Shown here piece after piece: positions 57,001-64,000 of a DNA stretch of 64,000 nucleotides. The notes below the pieces were generated by a model that saw nothing but the letters and a program-made list of their open reading frames with translations, ran no database searches and was not told where the DNA came from. The translations under genes were made by a program, and so were the position numbers. The stretch comes from Owenia fusiformis (Eukaryota; Annelida; Polychaeta; Sabellida; Oweniidae): assembly GCA_903813345.2 (NCBI GenBank), contig CAIIXF020000006.1, positions 27,473,936 to 27,537,935 of the forward strand. The letters are read 5' to 3'. Each line of letters starts with the position of its first letter. The first letter of the stretch is position 1.

Positions 57001-60000
57001 GTTCTTTTACATTGACATTATGTTATTCTCAGTGCAGGGTAGCTGGTTTTATTGATTCTATAATAGATATATATTTTTCTGTACTAAAAATGAAGAAATA
57101 GATATACTAAATAACTTACAATTTTGATTTGTTACAGAAAAAGTCCATATGATGAGATTCAAAGACTTGCACATGAACTTGAAGGATCAACATCTTCACC
57201 AAAAGTCAAGGTTTTCAGTGTTTACTGTTACATTTACTCTTCATTTGAAGTCACAATATTTCTTGTTATTATATCATTGCTAGAAATTGTGTGATTTGAT
57301 TGGCTGATTCAGTACCATGTGATCAGAAATACCATAGCGTATTTCACAGCTCCCTGGATTATAAAAGATGTATTGCCCTCCCGGGAATTCTGACAACTGC
57401 ACTGGACGAAAATAAAAGTGTCTTGTATGTTATTGATTAAATTAAATGTTAACAGGTTAAAACAAATACAAAGTGATTGTAGGGAATGTTTAGCAATGAT
57501 ATAATAAAACAAATATTTCATTATATGTTCGGGCAATACCTGTTGCACTTTCAATAATTTTGCAGCATGTGTTTCCCTTGCCCTACAGGCTGCGGGCATT
57601 ACATACAGCAAAAACTCATTGAAAGATGAACAGGTATTGCCCTCCATAGAATAAAATATTTGCTCATTATTTTGGGCTATTTTTGCACAAGTCTGTTATC
57701 ATGTTAAAGTATGTCAACTTTTCTCCCCAGGTGTGAGATGGTATCATGATATTTTATTGTAGGTTTGGTGATCCAAGAGATCCCAAATCCCAGACGTTTT
57801 GAGAATTTTCATCTAGGCTCATATTTTATGTTATTGGGTGTCACAAAACTTGTAGAGATTATATAAATTGATTTTGTCAATGATGATATCTAATGTTGGT
57901 CACAATTGATTGCAATAGAGTATTTATTATGTGATGTCTGAACATTAAGGGAAAAAATGCATATTAGCCATAACAATAACACATTATGTCAGTTGTATGT
58001 CCTATCAGATGACACATTAGGGAGTTTAAGATTAGCGTAAATAACCCATTTACCTATACCTATACGTAGTTTGTTATTACACTAAGCGGTATTTTACCTA
58101 AGTTACAGGGTTTACGATACGTAATTACCTATAAATGGCCGAAGATAGGTAATTCGAAAACGTATGTTTTTATCCAACAAATTATGTCATTTCTAGATCA
58201 AATATCATCCATTAAACTTTAAAATACTAACAACAAACATTTCTCATTCGATCTGCATAGAAATTTAGTGGTTGAACACATTCATTGATGCGATAAACGA
58301 TGCCATGTGATGATGCATGGAATTGTTGAATTTACACATTCTTCATCAGTTTTGCTTATTGTAAATGTATGAAATCAGCCATTTTCTCGTGGTTTCAATT
58401 GTTTAACTTTACTATTTGGTCACTCTCTCTCTTGCTGGATCATGCTAGAAATTTAACATTTCGTTAAGTCACTGCCCCATTAGCGGGCCCACAAGCAACA
58501 CCCCCTCCCAACTACAGTCGCTACACCACACTCTCTCTGAAGTATATAACAGTTCTTGGAGGTGACATGTACTGGTATATGCCATATAAGCCATCGCATA
58601 GTTTTCATTCTATAATTAGGATGTTAATTTTATCATAAACTTTAGCATACGGTTGCGTAGCCTTTTACGTTAATCTTAAACTCATTTTGCAATACGCATT
58701 ACCTATACGTATACGTAACAAACATACGGATAGGGATAGGTACACGTATATTTTTACGCTAATCTTAACCTCTCTATTATGCCAGTTGTATCTCCTATCA
58801 GATGAGCTTAGATCTAAAATCAGAGCATGTTGCTTATGAAATAGAAATATTTAATGCAATAGTTAGCCTTAGCCAAGTCTCTTTTACTTATCTTGATTTC
58901 TATGGTAATAATTCAAGATCAGATAAGTAAAAAAATACAGACTTGGGCAAGGTCGCAAGGCTATGCAATAGTATTTATTGGGTTTCCAAATGGGTTGAAT
59001 TATATCATGTATTAAATTTCATATTAATTAACATTTTATTTTCTATGCAGTCTCCACCACTCTCTGCTGCTGCAAAATACCTGATGTCCTTCATGAAACC
59101 CAAAGTCCTCTTTCCTGGAAGAAGTTAGTATGCAGTTTGTCGCATTTAATAATTAGGACCACTATAAGACTAAAATTGGGAGTGCAGAAAAAGATTTCTG
59201 TTTGAAGTCTTATTCAACATTCAATGATTTGAATAAACTTCTGTTTCAAGTAATAATTTCTCGTACGTAATACTGAAACATGGTTAATTCAGGGGCGTAG
59301 TCTTGCTTCAAGACTATGGATCACCCTCCCCCCCCCCTTTATTTACTTCACCTACACAACACAGGGACTAACAAGACTAACAGGGGCCTAACCTGGATTA
59401 AAATGTTAAAAAATTAATGAGGAATATCAGACCTTTGTTCTTCATTTCCATAATCATAAAAATGTCTGTATCAAACCTTTAGTAATATTTTGGTGAAGCA
59501 GTTGCCTCAACTGCCTCTTGGTTGGGCCTTGGTTGACTACAAACATTTAATAGTGAAATTAATTGTGTTGATTCACTGATATGCTCTGTTTTAGATTTAA
59601 ATGCAGAAACTAAAGAAGAACTTGGCAGCCTACTTAGAAAAAAGTGAGAAATAGTTATTTTTATCACTTATCTCTATATCGGCCCAAAACCTGTATGATT
59701 TTTCACCAAATATTTACTCCTGTCTCTTTCCAGTACATCTTCAATCTTTACAGTTCAATCTTTTGTCCAGATTGTTCAAAAACCATGTGTTTTTCAGCGC
59801 TCCAATTGCTACAATGACACCCCAGAAGGTTGCAAGTCCAGCATCAAGCTGTACAAAGAGATCTCTACTCGACTGCTTACCCCCATCTCAAGGTATATAG
59901 CTACATACATGTGCTGTAATGCAAAACATGTAAATCATGCATATACTGTAAAACATGTTAATTCATGCATGCATTTTTCACAAAATCTGAATTTCCACTT

Positions 60001-61734
60001 GTGATATTTCTGTTACTCTTGGCATTCAAGAGATTTACACTATTTCTTTTTCAGAGAGCCAACACTCCCTATCTCAATCGAATTCTCAGATGTCACAAAA
60101 TTCTGACCCACTCAATTTGAAAGCAATGGATGATGCTAAAACCTTACTATACTTTAACGAGCAAGCCAGAAAATTATCTCAAGAATCTCCCAAATTTGTG
60201 GACCAATCCAGCGGATACAAACCTCATGCTGCGGATGCACTTTGTCGGGAATCTGGGTTAATCCAAAAAGACCCCAATATGTCATATATGGAAGCCAAAA
60301 TGACGAGGTCTCATTTGCATCCAGGAACAAGCAAAGGGGTTCAGAATATGGAAGTTGATTGTTATCCATCTGCAGCTTCAAATCAAAGAATTCACATGTG
60401 GAAGAACATTCCTCAGAATAAACCTACTGTAAGTACAGGGTGTGCCAAATAATCTCAAAATACCATAACTTTAATAATATGAACTATTAGTGAAAGTAGA
60501 AGAATCTATGCATATTTTATCATTTGTGTACATTAGTTACACATGGATAATCAAATATTTGATTCCTTTATACTATTCTGCTCTATGAACAGGTATATCC
60601 CAATTTCTCTTTCAAATGGTATATGACATTTGGTGACATTTGCTAATTTAGAATTTTCATTTTAAACATTGTACAGAAAGTACTTAAATAATTATTTCTC
60701 TGATGTATTTCCAGGGCTCTGTGATTACACAGTACAGGGTGGACCCTCATACACAGTACAGGGTGGACTCTCAGAAGTTCTCTAATAGGCGCTCTCTAGA
60801 TGACATGTACATGCATGATCATAACAACTCATCGGCATACTTGGCAGATATATCAAATTTAGGGGTATGTTCATAACAATTGTTGTAATGTGGGAGATTC
60901 TGGATAAAATGTATATCCTGAGGGAAATAGATTTATGCATTTAAGAGCCTGGACGGCTGCAGAGTAGATATGTTTTCTGTGAGGTGAATATCAAATACTA
61001 AAGCAACCATCACAACTGGTTTATCCCATGGTTAAAAGAGCCTATCCCACACAGAGATGTTATATTGCACAACTAGATCAAAGTATTGAAGCACTAGGTC
61101 CAGGCCTGTAGCCAGGATTTGTCAAGGGGGTTCGCTTTTTGATAAATTCCAGGGGGTTCAATTTTGATACTTTTGGCCCATAAATGGCCAAATGCACTTG
61201 AAAAGTGCTCAGAATGGTGAAAACTGCATGATTTTGAAAGAATTTCTGGCTAGGGGTGTTTCCCTTGAATCCCCCGAACCCCATCTCCCCCTGGCTATGG
61301 GTGTGGGGTCTTCACCCATGCAGAGCTGCTGTGCTACATGATTGTCATCCTCAAAGGTTTATTTTTGTGGTGAATCTCATGTGCATGTCTTATTTCAGGA
61401 ACCAGATCCCAATGCCTCAGACCTTCTAGACTTCATTGATAAGGAACCAAGACATGATCATCTCTACAATCAGTCCAATTACATGGCACATGCCAGTGAT
61501 ATGTATTACAACAATACTGATATATACAGCGCCAGTAAGACTTCTGTTACAAATAGTGCCCAGGAACATGTGTATTATGGTCCAAGGTCCATGAAGTTAA
61601 AAAGTGGAACCCCAGATTCAGAATCTGGGTCTCCTGTATGGTATATACCTGTAGTAAAAGCCAGTATGCAGGAAAAACTGCCACCTTCTCCCAAGGGGTC
61701 CCCACCCAAGCTTTACCGTCATAAACTGTATTGA
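51074..61734 (+). CDS. Unrecognised Lys/Ser-rich protein, 660 aa, 15 coding exons
   Basis: Exons 51074-51215 (exon begins 51063), 51566-51649, 52135-52289, 53156-53218, 55201-55266, 55395-55446, 55978-56101, 56651-56797, 57138-57210, 59051-59123, 59595-59643, 59798-59892, 60055-60428, 60715-60864, 61399-61734. The sum is 1983 nt with every junction in phase and good GT-AG sites, strong evidence of a real gene. AATAAA lies at 61808-61813. The start is the first ATG in frame (MGKHSAERRKFKIFEERRIV). The N terminus is highly basic and probably helical; the middle is Ser/Thr/Pro-rich (SPPLSAAAKYLMSFMKPK); the C terminus has LLDFIDKEPRHDHLYN and ends PKLYRHKLY. A duplicated TQYRVD motif lies in exon 14. 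No signal peptide, TM or known domain is seen. Likely intracellular, largely disordered; function unknown. Confidence 0.82.
51951..52040. repeat. Short palindrome with CG-rich hinge
   Basis: Arms TGCAATACCTGTATATATTT (51951 onward) and exact inverse complement ending at 52040, around TCCTTCGGGCTGCC. It shares the GCAATACCTGT arm core with 57531-57642. Confidence 0.75.
52365..52563. mobile_element. Fold-back MITE, GTAGCCAGG family
   Basis: Ends GACCTGTAGCCGGGAGG and CCTGGCTAGGGGCCTG, core AAAATCATGCAGTTTTTCAC. Intron of the 660-aa gene. Confidence 0.75.
52669..52710. mobile_element. Truncated GTAGCCAGG MITE end
   Basis: CAGGCCCGTAGCCAGG plus a G-run and GGTTCGGG only; the rest is missing. 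It lies about 105 bp after the full copy. Confidence 0.65.
52798..53033. mobile_element. Mariner-like MITE, about 236 bp
   Basis: Left TACAGTGTGTCAAATAAATA and right end (inverse TACAGGGTGTTGAAAAAATA). A partial copy is at 37715-37890. Confidence 0.6.
53481..55051. repeat. 30-bp minisatellite, about 52 copies, with internal duplication
   Basis: Unit GAGATGTGCATTGAGGGGTG plus TTCACATTGT, with 28-30 bp variants. A block of about 210 bp at roughly 53930-54137 recurs at 54462-54670 (offset 532 bp) with the same variant order, showing secondary block duplication. The numerous Cys/His-rich ORFs in it are artefacts. Intron of the 660-aa gene. Confidence 0.93.
55462..55665. mobile_element. MITE, CAGTGATCTCCC family
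   Basis: Ends CAGTGATCTCCCCAGGATTT and inverse (CTTGGGAGATCACTG); the interior repeats CAGGTGGGTGCAA. Immediately downstream of a coding exon (donor at 55447). Confidence 0.7.
57531..57642. repeat. Palindrome with CG-rich hinge
   Basis: Arms GGGCAATACCTGTT and AACAGGTATTGCC with a second inner pair TTTCAAT/ATTGAAA. Hinge TTGCCCTACAGGCTGCGGGC. Related to 51951-52040. Confidence 0.65.
58018..58792. mobile_element. TIR element GGAGTTTAAGATTAGCGTAAA, about 0.77 kb
   Basis: Left end TTAGGGAGTTTAAGATTAGC and right end inverse TAGAGAGGTTAAGATTAGCG, with subterminal ACCTATACGTATACGTA motifs in both orientations. The flanks carry a diverged direct repeat of about 30 bp (CAGTTGTATGTCCTATCAGA vs CAGTTGTATCTCCTATCAGA). 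No transposase. Confidence 0.6.
61101..61306. mobile_element. Fold-back MITE, GTAGCCAGG family, inverted
   Basis: Left CAGGCCTGTAGCCAGGATTT, right CCCCCTGGCTATGGGTGTG, core GAAAACTGCATGATTTTGAA. Last intron of the 660-aa gene. Confidence 0.75.
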
Positions 61735-61953
61735 TAACTCAAGGATGAAATACAGAAATGGATCAGTGAAAATATAGAGAATATTTGTCACCCCAATTGT
61801 GTCTTTTAATAAAATTTCTCAAAAGTTTCGAAATTTATAAACTGATACTTAGCATGACATCACTGACATTTATGACGTCATCAAAAGGACAATTTCAAAA
61901 TGCAGCACACATTATTCATTTTGTAAATTGCATTTTTCAAAATTAAGAACGCA

Positions 61954-62083
61954 CAGTAAAACCTATAGAGTGGAACACCTCTGTAAATGGATCGCTTTTC
62001 AGAGTCGAATGGCTGATTGACTCAATGTCACAAGTGGAACATTTTGGATACCAAAGGGGTTCCACTTACACAGGTTTTACAGT
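61954..62083. mobile_element. pogo/Tc-like MITE
   Basis: CAGTAAAACCTATAGAGTGG at the left and the inverse CTGTAAAACCTGTGTAAGTG at the right, followed by TA. Downstream of the 660-aa gene's poly(A) signal. Confidence 0.55.
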
Positions 62084-62128
62084 ATATTCATAAGGGATTG
62101 TGTGTAGAAAATAGTGCAAATGGGGCAT

Positions 62129-62452
62129 GACATTGCATCATTTGCAGTTTTTATAAATATCCATGCAATGTTTTAGGGTGACGGAGGTGGAGCTCTACAG
62201 TGCACTGAGAATGCAAACAACGTAGTAGCTGACATTGCATCATTTGCAGTTTTTATAAATATCCATGCAATGTTTTAGGGTGATGGAGGTGGAGCTCTAC
62301 GGTGCACTGAGAATGCAAACAACGTAGTAGCTGGCATTGCATCATTTGCAGTTTTTATAAATATCCATGCAATGTTTATAGGGTGACGGAGGTGGAGCTC
62401 TACAGTGCACTGAGAATGCAAACAACGTAGTAGCTGGCATTGCATCATTTGC
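62129..62452 (+). repeat. Triplicated 102-bp unit containing a protease exon 5' part
   Basis: Units 62129-62230, 62231-62332 and 62333-62435, followed by 17 bp of a fourth start (62436-62452). Each unit joins intron sequence, an acceptor (TTTTAG or TTTATAG) and the first about 54 bp of the exon. The unit boundary falls inside the exon codons for GIASFA, so the duplication breakpoint is exonic. Confidence 0.9.
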
Positions 62453-62901
62453 TATAGCAATATGTGCTGATGCACCTAGACTTCCTTCTGTCTACACAGA
62501 TGTAACAAAATACAGGTAAAAAGGCTCCAGGGTCTAAATATGAATAAATTGAAATAAATGCACTTAATTTAACATACCTGCCAAGTCTACTCTAGGCATC
62601 ATGATAAACCATGACATCTCATTTCTTCTCAGCCCTGTGAAACAGAAAGATGCTATGAGTATCAGAATGACTCTAGGGGTAACCAACCAAAATCACTTCA
62701 AAAGTGCTCAGAATGGTGAAAACAAATTTCATGAAAAATACTTTTTTTGGCCGGGGGAGGGGGTTGTCGGTGGGGGATTTACTTGATCCCCCTGAACACC
62801 CCCTGGCTAAGGAGCATGTGACTAATAAATTAACATGCTTAGTTTACTTTGTTTTTTTCAGGGACTGGATTTGCACTACAACTAACAATGAAGTCTGTTA
62901 A
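62177..62901 (+). pseudogene. Orphan 3' end of an S1 (trypsin-like) protease, GDGGG active site
   Basis: Exons 62382-62515 and 62862-62901 (stop 62899-62901) join in phase to give GDGGGALQCTENANNVVAGI..SVYTDVTKYRDWIC...C, clearly the C-terminal segment of a chymotrypsin-fold protease; the intron just before GDSGG is a usual S1 position. The catalytic Ser of GDSGG is Gly in all three exon copies, so it cannot be a conventional serine protease. Copies at 62177 and 62279 carry acceptors but read into TAG at the next acceptor. No exon with the His or Asp motif is seen upstream in the window, where another gene ends at 61734. It is either a displaced fragment or the end of an inactive homolog whose 5' exons are elsewhere. 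Confidence 0.75.
62685..62820. mobile_element. Partial GTAGCCAGG-family MITE
   Basis: Half element with core CACTTCAAAAGTGCTCAGAA, a G-rich run and CCCCCTGGCTAAGG, in the intron between the two protease exons. Confidence 0.6.
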
Positions 62902-63426
62902 TGAAATGACAAAAATCTGATTTGATTTTTTGTGATATTTTTACCTAATATGATTTCATGTGATATTTTTACCTCATTTGATGTAACAAATACAACTTAA
63001 AGATATTGTGTCAATAAAAAGTGCTTTTGAATAAATACAGAACTATCATTTCATGTTTTAATGTCATCATCAATTGGTGATGGGACTGGAACAAAATGGA
63101 GGAATTGGAAACAACTTAACTTGATGTCCACATAAAAATTCTGTTCTTATATATAATTAATAGCTCAAAGTTTGGTAGTCCAATGCCGGGGGTCCAATGT
63201 GGGAATTCGGTTTGCCAAAAGTATGGAGAGGGTGTATAACAATATTACATATACATATTGCACATTCTATACACAGAGGAGATTACCATTTGCATTCGTT
63301 CGACTTTACTTCTATAAAGAGAGATTCTTCTTGTAGTTTATAACTAGACTCTGCATGCAGGGTAAGAGGAGAATATGTTCTATTAACTTGTGTGTGGGAA
63401 GGGGGAAACTTCTTTTCAGATGTCAA
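62902..63426. other. No feature recognised
   Basis: 3' flank of the protease fragment. AATAAA at about 63013-63018 may serve as poly(A) signal. No exon series is seen before the duplication junction at 63426/63427. Confidence 0.4.
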
Positions 63427-64000
63427 TGCCCCATTAGCGGGCCCACAAGCAACACCCCCTCCCAACTACAGTCGCTACACCACACTCTCTCTGAAGTATA
63501 TAACAGTTCTTGGAGGTGACATGTACTGGTATATGCCATATAAGCCATCGCATAGTTTTCATTCTATAATTAGGATGTTAATTTTATCATAAACTTTAGC
63601 ATACGGTTGCGTAGCCTTTTACGTTAATCTTAAACTCATTTTGCAATACGCATTACCTATACGTATACGTAACAAACATACGGATAGGGATAGGTACACG
63701 TATATTTTTACGCTAATCTTAACCTCTCTATTATGCCAGTTGTATCTCCTATCAGATGAGCTTAGATCTAAAATCAGAGCATGTTGCTTATGAAATAGAA
63801 ATATTTAATGCAATAGTTAGCCTTAGCCAAGTCTCTTTTACTTATCTTGATTTCTATGGTAATAATTCAAGATCAGATAAGTAAAAAAATACAGACTTGG
63901 GCAAGGTCGCAAGGCTATGCAATAGTATTTATTGGGTTTCCAAATGGGTTGAATTATATCATGTATTAAATTTCATATTAATTAACATTTTATTTTCTAT
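63427..64000 (+). repeat. Start of second copy of the 4954-bp unit
   Basis: Direct repeat of 58473-59046, cut by the window edge four bases before the acceptor corresponding to 59050. It begins inside the TIR element, so the junction was not made by that element's own ends. Confidence 0.9.

Larger units (their letters stand above)
58473..63426 (+). repeat. Unit of a 4954-bp tandem duplication
   Basis: The sequence from 63427 to 64000 matches 58473-59046 with constant offset 4954 and no indel or substitution noticed by eye. The unit would include the last six coding exons of the 660-aa gene and the protease fragment. The second copy is cut by the window edge. Confidence 0.85.

Overview
This is animal nuclear DNA: AT-rich, with small exons bounded by GT-AG spliceosomal introns, 5'TOP and polyadenylation signals, and dense transposable elements. 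Gene content (a Kazal-bearing SLCO transporter, ribosomal protein L5, the radial-spoke protein RSPH14) and repeat style (many fold-back MITEs and hinged palindromes, an L1/Tx1-like LINE) suggest a marine invertebrate bilaterian. I cannot name the species. Gene models were assembled by hand from splice sites, reading phase and protein recognition.

Layout, left to right. (1) 240-3962 (+): the last five exons of an SLCO/OATP transporter, with a 49-copy 26-bp minisatellite in its last intron. (2) 5510-14007 (+): a complete eight-exon secreted protein of 457 aa combining CAP, sushi and mucin-type WxxW domains, whose introns carry two large repeat structures. (3) 15009-20084 (-): complete RPL5, 297 aa, with the ATG alone in exon 1 and a 5'TOP start. 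(4) 20162-26848: gene-free, repeat-rich. (5) 26849-33072 (-): a 360-aa single-pass receptor-like protein (signal peptide, CUB-like, LDLa, TM, PPxY tail). (6) 33144-37486: gene-free, with a hAT-type MITE. (7) 37487-48077 (-): complete RSPH14, 340 aa; its intron 3 holds a full-length LINE with both ORFs open and a 13-bp target-site duplication. (8) 48083-50716: gene-free, with promoter-like sequence. (9) 51074-61734 (+): a 15-coding-exon gene for a 660-aa lysine/serine-rich protein that I do not recognise. (10) 62177-62901 (+): an isolated 3' end of an S1-type protease with the catalytic serine position changed to glycine and its first exon partly triplicated. (11) From 63427 to the window end the sequence repeats 58473-59046 without visible differences, so a tandem duplication of period 4954 bp runs off the right edge.

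The genes do not form a pathway: this is a normal mixture of housekeeping (RPL5), ciliary (RSPH14), transport (SLCO) and extracellular genes. The most notable items are the CAP-sushi-WxxW protein, the apparently intact LINE, the pair of equal-length hAT MITEs with perfect 8-bp target duplications, the orphan protease end with GDGGG, the unrecognised 660-aa gene, and a set of sequence-distinct palindromes sharing one design (AT-rich arms around a CG-rich hinge).
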